A stretch of 28,237 nucleotides of DNA from NCBI GenBank assembly GCA_002365735.1, contig DEZY01000126.1, forward strand, positions 13,454 to 41,690, in the 5' to 3' direction. Shown in pieces: positions 1-10,420 of the stretch. A model generated the notes under the pieces. That model searched no databases. It saw only the letters and a list, made by a program, of their open reading frames with translations, and was not told the origin of the DNA. The stretch is from Actinobacteria bacterium UBA3120. GTDB lineage: Bacteria; Actinomycetota; Actinomycetes; S36-B12. Within the stretch, counting starts at the first letter, position 1. Each line of letters opens with the position of its first letter. The translations under genes and the position numbers were made by a program.

Positions 1-78
1 AATTGCTGCGCCCGCCAACGGCAACGCAATGAGAAGCCACATTAGGGAGAAAAGCCCCTCTGCTGGCATAACGGTCAC
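1..78 (-). CDS. nuoL: NADH-quinone oxidoreductase subunit L, N-terminal fragment (cut by window edge)
   Basis: Only the first 26 codons lie in the window. They read MTVMPAEGLFSL, then a hydrophobic helix of the LLIALPLAGAAI type that opens NuoL, the distal antiporter-like proton-pumping subunit of complex I. I chose the GTG at 78 because AGGA (minus strand, bases 88-85) sits 6 bases before it; the in-frame ATG at 69 would be 15 bases from the same site. The gene follows nuoK after a 45-base gap, the usual operon order, and the rest of nuoL, with nuoM and nuoN, should lie beyond base 1. Identity rests on a short stretch plus position, both as expected for the family. Confidence 0.8.
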   Translation of the reverse strand, partial: MTVMPAEGLFSLMWLLIALPLAGAAI

Positions 79-123
79 GTGTGGTCCTATTCCTCGGTAT
101 TAATCTGGTCTACTGATTTTTTA

Positions 124-423
124 CTAATACTTCAAAAGATTCGGCTCGTCAATTGATGCTGATTGCCTAGTTCGAAAAACTTGAACGATAATCGCGAGAC
201 CGACGACGACTTCGGCTGCCGCGACGACCATGACAAAGAACGCGACAGTTTGACCGTCGAGGTTCCCATTCATTCGAGCGAAAGCAACGAACACTAAGTT
301 CGCCGCGTTGAGCATCAATTCGACTGACATGAAAACAATGATTGCGTTGCGGCGAACCAACACACCGACTGCACCAATACTGAAAAGTACGGTCGCAAGA
401 TAGATGTAATAGACGGGATCCAT
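124..423 (-). CDS. nuoK: NADH-quinone oxidoreductase subunit K
   Basis: A 99-residue membrane protein of the complex I proton-pumping arm, the usual NuoK length. Three hydrophobic helices are visible at about residues 4-23, 28-49 and 60-84. Two buried glutamates important for proton transfer in this family are present: E35 in the [12 protein letters not shown] segment and E71 in the third helix. The start codon shares one base with the nuoJ stop (TAATG), so translation is probably coupled, and AGGA near the end of nuoJ can serve as ribosome site. It acts with NuoJ, NuoA and NuoH in the membrane, linking quinone reduction to proton translocation. Confidence 0.97.
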   Translation of the reverse strand: MDPVYYIYLATVLFSIGAVGVLVRRNAIIVFMSVELMLNAANLVFVAFARMNGNLDGQTVAFFVMVVAAAEVVVGLAIIVQVFRTRQSASIDEPNLLKY

Positions 424-1196
424 TAGTTCTGATCCTCTCCCTCTACCAATTCCACAACCGTTGATACCACTCTGTGGTCAATGATCAACGAGTCATCACG
501 TGATCGAACAGGCTCTGGAACACTGTCCAATGCAAGTGAACCGTCTGGCAAAATTGCTGGGGTGTTCACTGCATTGTGTCGAGCGTAAACGCCAGGGTTC
601 GGCTTATTTCCCGGGTGGCCCGCACCCACCATGAAGCGCGCAACCGAGAGCTCTTTCTGGGTTACCTTTGGCTTCCATGCTTCGCGGTGGGTGAGAATTA
701 CCGCACCCAAGCCAGCCGTAATCAGCAGAGCAGCTGTGGCCTGGAAGGCAAAAAGGTAATCACTGAAAATCAGATTTGCGATACCCTCAACGTTGCCACC
801 AAATTCTTCATTTGCCGCATCCAGACCCACATCCCCTTTGTCGGTCAGTGCGGTCCCAATGCCACCAGCGAGCAACACTGCCAGAGCCACACCGAACAGG
901 ATCCCAAAAAGTCGCTGGCCGCGAATCGTTTCGATCAGCGAATCCGAAGAGTCGACTCCCACCACCATGAGAACAAAGAGGAAGAGCATCATTACGGCGC
1001 CGGTATACACGATGATCTGCACCATGCCCAGGAAAGGGGCAGAGTTCGCGACGTACAGGATCGCGAGGTTGATCATGACCATGGCGATAAACAGTGCAGA
1101 GTGAACGGCTTTACGTGACAGGACCATTCCGAGTGCCCCGATGACTGTTAAGCCCCCGCAGATAATGAATACAACAAGTTCACCGTCAATGGTCAT
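423..1196 (-). CDS. nuoJ: NADH-quinone oxidoreductase subunit J
   Basis: A 257-residue membrane subunit of complex I. About five hydrophobic helices fill residues 1-170, including the family segment with [14 protein letters not shown] around residues 67-80, next to the conserved VYTGAV turn. The last 85 residues form a hydrophilic tail, an extension common in actinobacterial NuoJ and absent from the shorter enterobacterial protein. The ATG at 1196 overlaps the nuoI stop by 4 bases (ATGA). NuoJ forms part of the proton channel together with NuoK and NuoA. The assignment is secure from sequence and operon position. Confidence 0.96.
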   Translation of the reverse strand: MTIDGELVVFIICGGLTVIGALGMVLSRKAVHSALFIAMVMINLAILYVANSAPFLGMVQIIVYTGAVMMLFLFVLMVVGVDSSDSLIETIRGQRLFGILFGVALAVLLAGGIGTALTDKGDVGLDAANEEFGGNVEGIANLIFSDYLFAFQATAALLITAGLGAVILTHREAWKPKVTQKELSVARFMVGAGHPGNKPNPGVYARHNAVNTPAILPDGSLALDSVPEPVRSRDDSLIIDHRVVSTVVELVEGEDQN

Positions 1197-1771
1197 TGAG
1201 CACCATTTCGATCAGCATTACCAAGGTCAGAATCGGACTGGGTGCCTTGTTCGGGGACCGAGCCGGTGATCTTGTTTGCGTAGTAATCACGATCGGTTGT
1301 ACCGGGAACCATTTCATGTGGTGGGGCAAGCATCCCAGGGAGCATCGGCCCCAATAAATCTTCCTTTTCATAGATCAAATCTGCGCGATTATTGTCGGCT
1401 AGCTCGAATTCATTGGTCATGGTGAGGGCTCTCGTGGGGCACGCTTCGATACAGAGGCCACAGAAAATACAGCGGGTGTAGTTGATTTGGTATACCCGGC
1501 CATAACGCTCACCCGGCGAGAAGCGCTCTTCATCGCTGTTGTCCGCCCCTTGGACAAAGATCGCGTCCGCTGGGCAAGCCCACGCACACAGTTCACAGCC
1601 AATGCACTTTTCCAGCCCATCGGCCCAACGATTGAGTTGGTGACGTCCGTGAAAGCGCGGCTTTGGCGGGTACTTACTGGCATCCTCGGGGTACTGCTCG
1701 GTTACGACCTTTTTAAAAATAGTTCCGAAGGTCACCCCAAATCCGCGAACCGCGGCAGGTAATTCAGGCAT
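1193..1771 (-). CDS. nuoI: NADH-quinone oxidoreductase subunit I, two [4Fe-4S] ferredoxin-like protein
   Basis: A 192-residue peripheral-arm subunit that carries electrons towards the terminal N2 cluster. Two classic CxxCxxCxxxCP motifs are visible: C56, C59, C62, C66 and C101, C104, C107, C111, with the usual ligand swap giving clusters N6a and N6b. A longer frame opens at 1804, but I place the start at 1771 because GAGGAG (minus strand, 1784-1779) lies 7 bases upstream and the protein then starts [12 protein letters not shown], as expected. The chosen start overlaps nuoH by 8 bases. A C-terminal tail of about 45 residues with [16 protein letters not shown] matches the extended tail of actinobacterial NuoI. 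Confidence 0.96.
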   Translation of the reverse strand: MPELPAAVRGFGVTFGTIFKKVVTEQYPEDASKYPPKPRFHGRHQLNRWADGLEKCIGCELCAWACPADAIFVQGADNSDEERFSPGERYGRVYQINYTRCIFCGLCIEACPTRALTMTNEFELADNNRADLIYEKEDLLGPMLPGMLAPPHEMVPGTTDRDYYANKITGSVPEQGTQSDSDLGNADRNGAQ

Positions 1772-3107
1772 TGGGTATCTCCTCGATCGCGTTCGTATCT
1801 TCATCTGACGGGCTCACGCCACCAGCAACCGATTGTGCAGCAAGTACACGTCGCGGGGTGTAGGGGAATATTTGACCCGGCATGGGCGGAACCGGATGTC
1901 CACCAGCCATTGGGTCAAATGGTGCGCGGGATTCCGCTTCGAATTCATCTTCTAGGCTCTCTTGTTTGCGATCTGAACGAATCTGAAGCAACCACGACCC
2001 AATCAGCAGAACGGCGATAGCCGCGGCTCCAGCGAAAAGTAATTGTTGGTTCGTAAAACTGAAGTCGTTACGGAAAACGCGCGCAGTTGCAACGATAAAT
2101 ATCCATCCAAGCGATGCCGGAATGAGAACTTTCCAACCAAATTTCATGAACTGGTCGTACCGCAATCGCGGTAGCGTCGCGCGCAACCAAATGAACATAA
2201 AGATAAAGAGTTGGACCTTGAGCAGCCACCAAAGAACCGGCCACCAACCAGTATTTGCCGAATCCCACAACGACAGGGGCCACGGCGCCAACCAGCCACC
2301 GAGGAACAGGGTCGTTGCCAACGCTGAAACGGTGACCATGTTGATGTATTCGGCCAAGAAGAACATGGCGAATTTCAATGACGAGTATTCGGTGTGGAAC
2401 CCACCGACAAGTTCGCCTTCTGCCTCTGGGAGGTCAAATGGTGCGCGGTTGGTCTCCCCCACCATTGACGTTACATAAATGAGGAACGAGGGTAGCAAAA
2501 TCACAGCGAACCAAATGGGTTCCTGCTGTGCGATGATTTCGGATGTCGACATGGAGCCGGCAAACAGAAACACTGCAACAAATGAAAGCCCCATGGCGAT
2601 TTCGTATGAAATCACTTGGGCTGTTGAACGCAGCCCGCCAAGAAGTGGGTAGGTCGAGCCTGAAGACCAACCGGCCAGAACCAGTCCGTAAACACCGATG
2701 GATGCAATTCCCAGCACGTAGAGAACAGACACCGGAAAATCGGTGAGTTGCAGTGGAGTTTCCACACCAAAGATCGACACAGTCGGGCCAAATGGAATAA
2801 CGGCAAATGCGAGGAAAGCTGCCGTCGCTGAAATAACCGGGGCAATCCAGTACACGGCAACGTGCGCAGATTTAGGGATGATTTCTTCTTTGAAAGCAAG
2901 CTTGAAACCGTCCATTAGCGACTGGAGCAAGCCGGCCGGCCCCACCCGGTTTGGACCAATTCGGTTTTGCATCCGCGACACCACTCGGCGCTCCCACCAG
3001 ATGGTGAACAAGGTGATGACGACCAGCATTCCAAAAATGACAACGGCTTTGAGGATTACCATCCACCACGGGTCTGTCCCGAAAAAGCCAAACTGAGAAC
3101 CACTCAT
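1764..3107 (-). CDS. nuoH: NADH-quinone oxidoreductase subunit H
   Basis: A 447-residue membrane subunit that joins the hydrophilic and membrane arms of complex I and forms much of the quinone-binding cavity. The family signature [19 protein letters not shown] occupies residues 39-57, and the charged quinone-site loop [17 protein letters not shown] residues 218-234. About eight transmembrane helices are visible up to residue 370. The final 75 residues are hydrophilic and proline-rich, with [10 protein letters not shown]; such a tail is usual in actinobacterial NuoH, which is longer than the roughly 325-residue enterobacterial form. The start overlaps the nuoG stop by 4 bases (ATGA). Confidence 0.97.
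   Translation of the reverse strand: MSGSQFGFFGTDPWWMVILKAVVIFGMLVVITLFTIWWERRVVSRMQNRIGPNRVGPAGLLQSLMDGFKLAFKEEIIPKSAHVAVYWIAPVISATAAFLAFAVIPFGPTVSIFGVETPLQLTDFPVSVLYVLGIASIGVYGLVLAGWSSGSTYPLLGGLRSTAQVISYEIAMGLSFVAVFLFAGSMSTSEIIAQQEPIWFAVILLPSFLIYVTSMVGETNRAPFDLPEAEGELVGGFHTEYSSLKFAMFFLAEYINMVTVSALATTLFLGGWLAPWPLSLWDSANTGWWPVLWWLLKVQLFIFMFIWLRATLPRLRYDQFMKFGWKVLIPASLGWIFIVATARVFRNDFSFTNQQLLFAGAAAIAVLLIGSWLLQIRSDRKQESLEDEFEAESRAPFDPMAGGHPVPPMPGQIFPYTPRRVLAAQSVAGGVSPSDEDTNAIEEIPNA
1779..1784 (-). promoter_or_regulatory. Shine-Dalgarno site that fixes the nuoI start
   Basis: GAGGAG on the minus strand lies inside the end of nuoH, 7 bases before the ATG at 1771. It decides the nuoI start against the in-frame ATG at 1804, which would add 11 unconserved residues. 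Confidence 0.7.
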
Positions 3108-5461
3108 GCAGCGCCTCCCTGGACAGTGACTACTTCACCATAACCGCAACCAAGTTGCGCATAAATATGTGAATCCGGTGAGTTCATGGGCAACCACAGA
3201 CTGTCATCCTCTACTTCGCAGACGTGCACTGGCAGTGTGATTGATCCTTTAGGCCCGGTCACCGTGATTAATTCCGGTTGGTCCAGTTGGTCAAACATCG
3301 CAGAGTTAATCGCAACCACTGATGGTCGCGCGGTAGCTGCCAAGTGCGGTTCTCCCTCTTGCAATACACCTGAATCAATCAGCAGGCGCCACGTGGCCAA
3401 AGTCGTTCCGGCAGCCGGATTTGGCGCCACCGGCTTTACCTGCGTTCGCGAACCCGTCCAAGATCCCAGTGCGGTCAATTCCTTGCCTAGCTCGCGAGTA
3501 TCTCCACTGAGCTGTGCGCCCATGGCACTTGCCAACATTGACAGCACTCCGGCATCTGAGAGGGTAAGCGCCTCGCGAAAAGCCGCGCTGAATGGTTTAC
3601 TGCGCCCTTCCCAGTTCATGAAGGATCCGGATTTTTCAGTGACAACCGCAACCGGGAAAACGACACTTGCCCGCTGGGTGATTTCCGAATGATGATTCTC
3701 AAGTGCGACAACAAAATCAGCGCCTTCAATCCCGGCAATAAGTTCGTTGCCATTTGGCAGATCACCGGGATCGATACCGGCGGTAAGTACCGCCGTGAAC
3801 GTTCCACTTGCGATGGCAGTGACCAAATCGGTTCCAGCGAGTCCTCCACTTGGCAAGGAGTCCGCCTCGACGTTCCATGCTTGAGCAACGTGTGCGCGCG
3901 CAGTGCGATCAGAAATTGGGTGACCGCCCGGAAGTAGACCAGCGAGCGCACCAGCCTCAAGTGCGCCTCGTTCACCAGCTCGTCGGGGCACCCAAGCAAT
4001 GCGCGCACCCGTTTTTGCGCCCAGTTCAGAAACCGCGCTGAGGGAACCCGGGCTTGTAGCCGCGCGCTCGCCAACGAAAATAATTGAGGTGCTGTCAAGA
4101 GCGTTAACCAATTCCGAATCAAGGCCCCCGAGCACTTGGGCCTCAGAGCCAGCTTTCGCTTTAATCCAATGCGCAGACAACTTTTCACTACCTAGCGAAT
4201 AGAGCGGGCCAACCGTATGAACGAGGACACCTTTTTTCACACCTTTGCGCAAGCGAAGGAACAGAATTGGTGATTCGTCCTCCGGTTCACAGCCAACCAG
4301 CACGATTTGTGACGCAGATTCAACATCGCCGTAGGTGATTTCCAACTGCTTTCCAGCTACGTATGCCGCTAAGAATTCTGCTTCCTCATTTGAGGTTGCG
4401 CGCGCCCGAAAATCAATGTTGTCACTTCCCAGTACGACTCGGGCAAATTTCGAGTACGCATAAGCATCTTCGCTCGTTGCTCGGCCACCGACCAGGACAG
4501 CGGTCGAACCGGCTGCGGCGGCGAGGCCCGCAGCGGCGAAGTGCATCGCTTCGGGCCAGGATGCTGAGCGCAACTCACCATTCTCGCGAATGAGCGGAGA
4601 TTCGATTCGACCTGAAGCTAAGTACGCAAATGCGAAGCGCCCCTTGTCACAACTCCACTCTTCATTGACTTCCGGGTCATCCCAGGCAAGACGACGGGTA
4701 ACCGCGCCGCGGCGGTGATCGGTCCGAAGGGAGCAACCTGATGCACAGTGTTCACAAGTTGTGGGGACTGAGACTAAATCAAATGGCCGTGAACGGAATC
4801 GGTATGACGCACTGGTGAGCGCGCCTACGGGACAGATCTGAACAACATTTCCGGAAAAATAGGAATCAAATGGTTCATCATTTGCCGTACCGACCTGCTG
4901 TTGGGCACCGCGCTCAAGTAATTCAAGGGATGCATCACCTGCGATCTCGTCAGCGAATCGGGTGCAGCGCGCACAAGAAACACACCGCTCGCGGTCAAGG
5001 AGCACTTCAGCGTTGACGTTAATTGGTTTGGGAAAGGTACGTTTTTCACCATCAAAGCGTGATTCAGAGCGACCAGCGCTCATAGCTTGATTTTGTAGTG
5101 GACACTCCCCGCCCTTGTCGCAGATCGCGCAATCAAGTGGGTGGTTGGCGAGCAAGAACTCCATTACCCCTTCTTGAGCAACCCGTGCCATTTCTGAAGA
5201 ACGTTGGGTGCGAACGTTCATACCTTCAGACAGTACCTGTGCACATGCCGGCTGCGGTTTAGGCACTCCGTCGATCTCAATCAAGCATGCCCGGCAATTA
5301 GCAACTGGCACAAGGAGCGGATGATCGCAAAAACGTGGAATTTCAATGCCGATCTGCTCAGCAGCGCGAATTACGAGCGTTCCTTTTGGAACTTCCATTT
5401 CGATTCCGTCGATCACAACGCTGACTGAGTCCATCTTTTCAGTGTGATTGGTCATGGTCAT
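3104..5461 (-). CDS. nuoG: NADH-quinone oxidoreductase subunit G, multi-cluster Fe-S protein
   Basis: A 785-residue peripheral-arm subunit holding four iron-sulfur clusters, all with ligands visible. A [2Fe-2S] site uses C45, C56, C59, C73. A [4Fe-4S] site uses H107, C111, C114, C120, and another C160, C163, C166, C210. The off-pathway N7-type cluster ligands C236, C239, C243 and C271 are also kept; these are lost in many lineages. The rest is a molybdopterin-oxidoreductase-like domain that binds no cofactor in complex I. The length is normal for Actinobacteria. The ATG at 5461 shares one base with the nuoF stop. In-frame ATGs at 5455 and 5434 are alternative starts. Confidence 0.97.
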   Translation of the reverse strand: MTMTNHTEKMDSVSVVIDGIEMEVPKGTLVIRAAEQIGIEIPRFCDHPLLVPVANCRACLIEIDGVPKPQPACAQVLSEGMNVRTQRSSEMARVAQEGVMEFLLANHPLDCAICDKGGECPLQNQAMSAGRSESRFDGEKRTFPKPINVNAEVLLDRERCVSCARCTRFADEIAGDASLELLERGAQQQVGTANDEPFDSYFSGNVVQICPVGALTSASYRFRSRPFDLVSVPTTCEHCASGCSLRTDHRRGAVTRRLAWDDPEVNEEWSCDKGRFAFAYLASGRIESPLIRENGELRSASWPEAMHFAAAGLAAAAGSTAVLVGGRATSEDAYAYSKFARVVLGSDNIDFRARATSNEEAEFLAAYVAGKQLEITYGDVESASQIVLVGCEPEDESPILFLRLRKGVKKGVLVHTVGPLYSLGSEKLSAHWIKAKAGSEAQVLGGLDSELVNALDSTSIIFVGERAATSPGSLSAVSELGAKTGARIAWVPRRAGERGALEAGALAGLLPGGHPISDRTARAHVAQAWNVEADSLPSGGLAGTDLVTAIASGTFTAVLTAGIDPGDLPNGNELIAGIEGADFVVALENHHSEITQRASVVFPVAVVTEKSGSFMNWEGRSKPFSAAFREALTLSDAGVLSMLASAMGAQLSGDTRELGKELTALGSWTGSRTQVKPVAPNPAAGTTLATWRLLIDSGVLQEGEPHLAATARPSVVAINSAMFDQLDQPELITVTGPKGSITLPVHVCEVEDDSLWLPMNSPDSHIYAQLGCGYGEVVTVQGGAA

Positions 5462-6762
5462 TAGGCGCGCGCCCCCGAGAAGACGTATGACGCAATTGGA
5501 TCAAACTGTTCGTCAGCGCTGGTGTGAGTTGCCGCGGTAAATTCGTGGCTGAAGTACTTCATGGCCGCGGGATAAGGCGTTGCCGCAGCATCGCCGAGTG
5601 CGCAGAAGGACCGACCAGCGATCTGACCACACAGAGTGGTCAAGGTTTCCATTTCGTTCTCCGTGCCGTGACCGTGTTCAAATTTTTCCAGCACGCCCGT
5701 AATCCAATAGGTGCCTTCCCGGCAGGGTGTGCACTTTCCACACGACTCATGCTTATAAAACTCGAGCCAGCGAGTAACAGCTTTGACAACTGACACCGTT
5801 TGGTCAAAGACCATAGGGGTGCCCGTTCCTAGCATGGTTCCAGCCTCAGCCATGGCTTCGTAGGTCAATGGGAGGTCGAGGTGATCGGCGGTCAACATGG
5901 GAACACTTGACCCGCCCGGGATCCAGAACTTGAGCTCGGCACCCGGACGCATCCCGCCCGCGTAGTCGAGCAATTCGCGCATTGTGATGCCCAGCGGCGC
6001 TTCGTAGATTCCAGGGCGCTGTACGTGACCCGAAACGGCAAATACTTTGAATCCGGGCGACTTCTCAGTTCCAAATTGACGGAACCATTCAACACCGCGA
6101 TCAATAATGTAAGGAATATTTGCGATCGTCTCCACGTTGTTAATCACCGTCGGTGATGAGTACAGCCCCGCAATAGCAGGAAACGGCGGCTTTAATCGTG
6201 GTTGCCCTCGAAAGCCCTCAAGGGAGTCAAGGAGCGCAGTTTCTTCACCACAAATGTACGCACCGGCACCGGAGTGCACCGTCACTTCAAGGTCAAAGCC
6301 TGAACCTTGAATGTTCTTACCAATCAGACCTGCTTCACGGGCTTGCTTGACCGCATAGGCGACCTTACGAATTGCCGCGGGAACTTCACCGCGAATATAG
6401 ATGAAAGCATGATTTGCTCGAATGGCAAATGAGGTGATGATTACACCTTCGACAAGTGCATGTGGGTTCGCCATCATGATCGGGATGTCTTTACATGCAC
6501 CGGGTTCAGACTCGTCGGCGTTGACAACAAGGTAGTGCGGCTTGCCATCATTTTGTGGGACAAATGACCATTTCAAGCCGGTGGGGAAACCAGCACCTCC
6601 GCGGCCTCGAAGCCCACTGTCCTTGACGAGTGCAATGATGGAGTCAGGATCGCTGTTGAGTGCTTTAGCAAGCGCTTCGTACCCACCATGGCTCTTGTAC
6701 CCGTCAAGTGTGTACAGCGTCGGGTCGTCCCAGTGTTGCGTAATTACCGGTGTCAGTTTCAC
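5461..6762 (-). CDS. nuoF: NADH-quinone oxidoreductase subunit F, NADH- and FMN-binding
   Basis: A 433-residue subunit that oxidises NADH and passes electrons through FMN to a [4Fe-4S] cluster (N3). The FMN/NADH-binding glycine-rich segment GLRGRGGAGFP is at residues 50-60, followed by VVNADESEPGACKD at 79-92 and the GAGAYICGEETALLDSLEG loop around 165-183. Cluster ligands are C341, C344, C347 and C387. The start is a GTG at 6762 that shares one base with the nuoE stop (TAGTG). All key residues are intact, so the enzyme should be functional. Confidence 0.98.
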   Translation of the reverse strand: MKLTPVITQHWDDPTLYTLDGYKSHGGYEALAKALNSDPDSIIALVKDSGLRGRGGAGFPTGLKWSFVPQNDGKPHYLVVNADESEPGACKDIPIMMANPHALVEGVIITSFAIRANHAFIYIRGEVPAAIRKVAYAVKQAREAGLIGKNIQGSGFDLEVTVHSGAGAYICGEETALLDSLEGFRGQPRLKPPFPAIAGLYSSPTVINNVETIANIPYIIDRGVEWFRQFGTEKSPGFKVFAVSGHVQRPGIYEAPLGITMRELLDYAGGMRPGAELKFWIPGGSSVPMLTADHLDLPLTYEAMAEAGTMLGTGTPMVFDQTVSVVKAVTRWLEFYKHESCGKCTPCREGTYWITGVLEKFEHGHGTENEMETLTTLCGQIAGRSFCALGDAAATPYPAAMKYFSHEFTAATHTSADEQFDPIASYVFSGARA

Positions 6763-7412
6763 TATTGCTGCGCTCCAGATTTTGCGATGTTCAGACCGGC
6801 AAGCATTTTTTCATCGACGCAATTACCGACAGTTGCTAGGTCGTCTTCTGCCATGGCTAGGGTGTGCTCGGTTGCTTGGAAGTCACGGATCATAGGGCCA
6901 CGCGTTGACCACACTTGTTCACCCAGTGCGAGTTTGTCAATTAGGGCAACCGCGCTTTGCGGGGTTACGTCGTCCATGAATTCCCAATCAACCGTCATGA
7001 CTGGCGCATGGGTGCAAGCCGCCTGGCACTCAATCCGTTCCAACCAGAAATTACCGTCGGCAGATGGCCCATTGTGAGATGCGTCCAGACGCTCAGCAAC
7101 CCGCTCGTACACAGCGTCACCACCGAGTAGTCCACACAGTGTGTTGATACAAACTCCAATGTGGTGCCTGCCAACGGGACTGTACTTGTACATTGTGTAA
7201 AACGTTGCAACCGCTGTCACTTCCGCGGAGGTGATGTCAAGTTCTTCTGCGCAGGCAGCCATGCCTTCGGTAGTTACTTCGTCTTGCTCTGCTTGCACCA
7301 AATGCAGCATGGGCAACAGTGCCGAGCGTCGGTTCGGATATCGTCCGGCTAGCTCTCGCATTTTTAACCTGGTTGATTCAGAGATCACGTTCTGCTCATT
7401 TCGCTGTGACAT
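6762..7412 (-). CDS. nuoE: NADH-quinone oxidoreductase subunit E, [2Fe-2S] protein
   Basis: A 216-residue thioredoxin-fold subunit of the NADH dehydrogenase module. The [2Fe-2S] (N1a) ligands are C88 and C93 in VCINTLCGLLGG and C129 and C133 in ECQAACTHAPV. The N-terminal helical bundle shows the usual RYPNRRSALLPMLHLVQ segment. The last 30 residues are weakly conserved. The start at 7412 overlaps the nuoD stop by one base (TAATG), as at most junctions of this operon. Confidence 0.97.
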   Translation of the reverse strand: MSQRNEQNVISESTRLKMRELAGRYPNRRSALLPMLHLVQAEQDEVTTEGMAACAEELDITSAEVTAVATFYTMYKYSPVGRHHIGVCINTLCGLLGGDAVYERVAERLDASHNGPSADGNFWLERIECQAACTHAPVMTVDWEFMDDVTPQSAVALIDKLALGEQVWSTRGPMIRDFQATEHTLAMAEDDLATVGNCVDEKMLAGLNIAKSGAQQ

Positions 7413-8752
7413 TAACGGTCAACCCCGCCCATGACGGGGTCAATACTCGCGACCGCTGCGATTACGTCCGCGATCATGGAACCCTCGCTCATCGCGGAGA
7501 CGGCCTGCAAGTTATTGAAAGAGGGATCGCGGAAGTGCACCCGGTACGGTCGGGTTCCACCCGTGCTCACAACGTGGGCACCGAGTTCACCACGTGGAGA
7601 CTCAATCGGAACGTAGGCCTGTCCGGCAGGGACGCTGAAGCCTTCGGTAACCAACTTGAAATGGTGAATGAGCGCTTCCATCGACTCGCTCATGATTTCT
7701 TGAATGTGTTCTGGTGAGTTCCCTTGTCCGTCGCTGCCAACCGACAATTGTGATGGCCAAGCAATTTTCTTGTCGGCAATCATGATGGGGCCAGGCACTA
7801 GTCGATCCAGACATTGATCGACAATGTTAAGTGACTCGTGCATTTCAGCGATGCGGATCAAGAAGCGTCCATACGCGTCTGAGGTTTTTTGGGTAGGAAC
7901 ATTGAATTCATAGTTTTCATAGCCGCAATAGGGCGCGCTCTTGCGCAGGTCATGGGGTAGCCCGGTTGAACGCAGGATCGGCCCTGTAATACCCAGCGCC
8001 ATACACCCCGTGAGGTCAAGGTAGCCAACACCAACTGTTCGACCCATCCAGATTGTGTTGTCTACCAGCAAATCCGAGGTGTCCTTGAGCCGCTTGCGAA
8101 GCAGCACTACAGTTTCGCGAATTTTTTCTTCTGCCCCGCTTGGTAGGTCTTGGGCGACACCACCCGGTCGGATGTAAGCGCTGTTCATGCGTAGTCCCGA
8201 GACCATTTCGAAAATGTCGAGAACGAGTTCGCGTTCGCGGAAACCAAAAATCATGGCGGTGAGCGCTCCGAGCTCCATGCCGCCCGTTGCGAGTGCTACT
8301 AAGTGGGAAGAAACCCGATTGAGTTCCATCATCATCACTCGGATTACGTTTGCGCGTTCTGGGATCTGGTCTTCAATGCCCAGAAGTCGCTCGACCGAGA
8401 GGCAGTAGGCTGTCTCATTGAACATCGGGGCCAGGTAATCCATTCGGGTTACGTAGGTCACACCTTGAACCCAAGTGCGAAACTCCATATTCTTTTCGAT
8501 CCCGGTATGTAGGAAACCAATACCGCACCGAGCCTGGACGACAGTCTCACCTTCAAGTTCCAAAATCATGCGAAGAACACCGTGAGTGGACGGGTGTTGT
8601 GGTCCCATGTTGACCACGATTCGCTCGTTCTCACCCTCCGGCGCCGCCGCGATGCTGTCCCAGTCGCCTCCGCCGAGGTTGTACACGGTGCCGTCGGTGG
8701 TGTCATAGGACCCCGAGAACGGATCAGAATTCGTAAATTCGGTGGTAGTCAT
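7412..8752 (-). CDS. nuoD: NADH-quinone oxidoreductase subunit D, quinone-site subunit
   Basis: A 446-residue homologue of the 49-kDa subunit, related to the large subunit of [NiFe] hydrogenases but without the metal site. It helps form the quinone pocket with NuoB and NuoH. Visible family segments are [13 protein letters not shown] near residue 49, [11 protein letters not shown] near 119 and the C-terminal [11 protein letters not shown], typical of actinobacterial NuoD. The first 40 residues form a variable extension. The start at 8752 shares one base with the nuoC stop. NuoC and NuoD are separate here, not fused as in some proteobacteria. Confidence 0.98.
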   Translation of the reverse strand: MTTTEFTNSDPFSGSYDTTDGTVYNLGGGDWDSIAAAPEGENERIVVNMGPQHPSTHGVLRMILELEGETVVQARCGIGFLHTGIEKNMEFRTWVQGVTYVTRMDYLAPMFNETAYCLSVERLLGIEDQIPERANVIRVMMMELNRVSSHLVALATGGMELGALTAMIFGFRERELVLDIFEMVSGLRMNSAYIRPGGVAQDLPSGAEEKIRETVVLLRKRLKDTSDLLVDNTIWMGRTVGVGYLDLTGCMALGITGPILRSTGLPHDLRKSAPYCGYENYEFNVPTQKTSDAYGRFLIRIAEMHESLNIVDQCLDRLVPGPIMIADKKIAWPSQLSVGSDGQGNSPEHIQEIMSESMEALIHHFKLVTEGFSVPAGQAYVPIESPRGELGAHVVSTGGTRPYRVHFRDPSFNNLQAVSAMSEGSMIADVIAAVASIDPVMGGVDR

Positions 8753-9444
8753 TAGTTGTAGGACCTCCGATGATCTGGCGCGGGAATACTTGCACCCTTG
8801 TACTCAACGGGGATCCCACCAAGTGGGTAGTCCTTGCGCTGCGGATGCCCCACCCAGTCATCAGGCATTTGAATTCGCGTAAGCGCCGGGTGCCCATCAA
8901 AAATTATTCCGAAAAAGTCCCAGGTTTCGCGCTCATGCCAATCCACTGACGGGTAAAGCGCGACCAATGATGGAAGGTGACGATCGGAGTCAGGAATTGA
9001 CACTTCAACCCGAATTCGACGGTTATGTGTGATGGAAAGCAACGCGTAAACAATATGCAGCTCCCGATTTGTATCCTGCGGGAAATGAACACCGCTCACG
9101 CTTGTGCACATTTCAAATCGGAGTGCCGGTTCATCGCGGCATTCGGTCATGAATGCAATCAGGTTCTCGGGTGCGATATAAAAAGTCATTTCGCCTCGAT
9201 CGATCACAATTTTTTCAACCGCACCGCTCACTCCAGCGTCGACCAGCGAGAGCGCCAGCTCTTCGGCGACCTCGTCACACCAACCTCCAAATGGTGGGAT
9301 TGATGCACCGGGCATGACAATCGGTGCCACCAGTCCGCCAAAACCGCTAGTGTCACCGGACCCTTGTGAACCAAATGCGCCTTTGCGCACACCCACCAGA
9401 TCAATTGCGGCTAAGCCGTCTGGCACGACGGGGAACTCGCTCAT
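8752..9444 (-). CDS. nuoC: NADH-quinone oxidoreductase subunit C
   Basis: A 230-residue homologue of the 30-kDa subunit, a structural component of the peripheral arm that packs against NuoD. The family signature [17 protein letters not shown] is at about residues 170-186, and the [16 protein letters not shown] motif at about 195-210. The N-terminal 50 residues are glycine/proline-rich and poorly conserved. The ATG at 9444 overlaps the nuoB stop by 4 bases (ATGA). Confidence 0.97.
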   Translation of the reverse strand: MSEFPVVPDGLAAIDLVGVRKGAFGSQGSGDTSGFGGLVAPIVMPGASIPPFGGWCDEVAEELALSLVDAGVSGAVEKIVIDRGEMTFYIAPENLIAFMTECRDEPALRFEMCTSVSGVHFPQDTNRELHIVYALLSITHNRRIRVEVSIPDSDRHLPSLVALYPSVDWHERETWDFFGIIFDGHPALTRIQMPDDWVGHPQRKDYPLGGIPVEYKGASIPAPDHRRSYN

Positions 9445-9995
9445 CGCAGGAGCCCCTTCATGTCAAGTACAGAAGGCGCAGCCAAGGCAATCTGCTCGTG
9501 CTCAATAATTTGCTTTTTGCGATTCACCCCGAGCTTCATGTCCTGGATTTCGTCATGGATTTTCAGGATTGCGTCAATGAGCATTTCGGGGCGGGGCGGA
9601 CAACCGGGCAGGTAAACGTCAACGGGAACAACGTGGTCCACTCCCTGAACAACGGCGTAGTTGTTAAACATGCCGCCACTCGATGAACAGACGCCCATTG
9701 CGAGCACCCATTTTGGATTTGGCATTTGGTCGTAGATTTGGCGCAGAACCGGTGCCATTTTTTGACTCACTCGACCGGCCACAATCATCAGGTCTGCTTG
9801 GCGCGGTGAGGCCCGGAAAACTTCCATGCCAAAGCGGGCAATGTCATAGCGCGGGCCGCCGGTTGCCATCATTTCAATTGCGCAACATGCCAAGCCAAAT
9901 GTGGCTGGCCAGAGGGAGCCTTTACGCGCGTACCCGGCTACCTGCTCAACAGTTGTGAGCAGAATTCCCGAAGGTAGTTTCTCTTCAAGACCCAT
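9441..9995 (-). CDS. nuoB: NADH-quinone oxidoreductase subunit B, N2 cluster subunit
   Basis: A 184-residue subunit carrying the terminal [4Fe-4S] cluster N2 that reduces quinone. The ligands are the tandem C37-C38 in [12 protein letters not shown]103 in [18 protein letters not shown] and C132 in [10 protein letters not shown]. An upstream in-frame ATG at 10025 exists, but the start at 9995 gives [13 protein letters not shown], the usual actinobacterial N-terminus, fits the one-base overlap with the nuoA stop seen across this operon, and has GGAG 8 bases upstream. Confidence 0.98.
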   Translation of the reverse strand: MGLEEKLPSGILLTTVEQVAGYARKGSLWPATFGLACCAIEMMATGGPRYDIARFGMEVFRASPRQADLMIVAGRVSQKMAPVLRQIYDQMPNPKWVLAMGVCSSSGGMFNNYAVVQGVDHVVPVDVYLPGCPPRPEMLIDAILKIHDEIQDMKLGVNRKKQIIEHEQIALAAPSVLDMKGLLR

Positions 9996-10354
9996 TAATC
10001 CCACTCCAATCCGCCGCGGCGCCACTCAAATGCATATGGCAAACCCAAATTTATGAGAAACAGGAAAATCGCGATTAGTCCAAATGCACCCAGTGCATCG
10101 GCTGAAACCGCCCAAGGGTAAAGGAAAACCAACTCGATGTCGAAAATAATGAACATCATGGCGGTGAGGTAGTACTTAATGGGGAAACGGCCGCCCCCCA
10201 TTGGCTGCGGTGTTGGCTCAATCCCACACTCGTAAGCGGCGTATTTCGCGCGGTTATACCGTTTGGGACCCGTGAAACTGGCGATTACGATCGAGAAAAC
10301 CGCAAAGCTAAATGCGAGGATCCCGAGCACCAAGATTGGTGTATAGACGTTCAT
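9995..10354 (-). CDS. nuoA: NADH-quinone oxidoreductase subunit A
   Basis: First gene of the operon: a 119-residue membrane subunit with three hydrophobic helices at about residues 5-27, 60-82 and 86-108. The conserved cytoplasmic loop with [32 protein letters not shown] is present, including the cysteine that becomes exposed on deactivation in this family. Translation starts at the ATG at 10354, 103 bases downstream of the menG stop. That gap contains a Rex-type operator and a candidate promoter, so nuo can be transcribed apart from menG. Confidence 0.97.
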   Translation of the reverse strand: MNVYTPILVLGILAFSFAVFSIVIASFTGPKRYNRAKYAAYECGIEPTPQPMGGGRFPIKYYLTAMMFIIFDIELVFLYPWAVSADALGAFGLIAIFLFLINLGLPYAFEWRRGGLEWD

Positions 10355-10420
10355 ACCAGCCCTTTCACATGCTCGAAGGCCAAGCCAGCCACTGCAGCTT
10401 TTCTCTCATCCACTTGCGCG

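Noticed and set aside
576..1118. 180-codon plus-strand open frame
   Set aside because: It lies antisense to nuoJ, has histidine-rich low-quality composition, and no ribosome site or family resemblance. It is a shadow of the real gene.
3186..4202. Several plus-strand frames antisense to nuoG
   Set aside because: nuoG has all its cluster ligands and an uninterrupted frame; the opposite frames show no recognisable protein features.
9949..9960. TTGTGA inside nuoB and similar copies in other coding regions as Rex sites
   Set aside because: They are single half-sites without a paired TCACAA and lie inside genes, as expected by chance.
9996..10025. Longer nuoB start at 10025
   Set aside because: It would add 10 residues not seen in NuoB, whereas the 9995 start gives the canonical N-terminus, a ribosome site and the one-base overlap typical of this operon.
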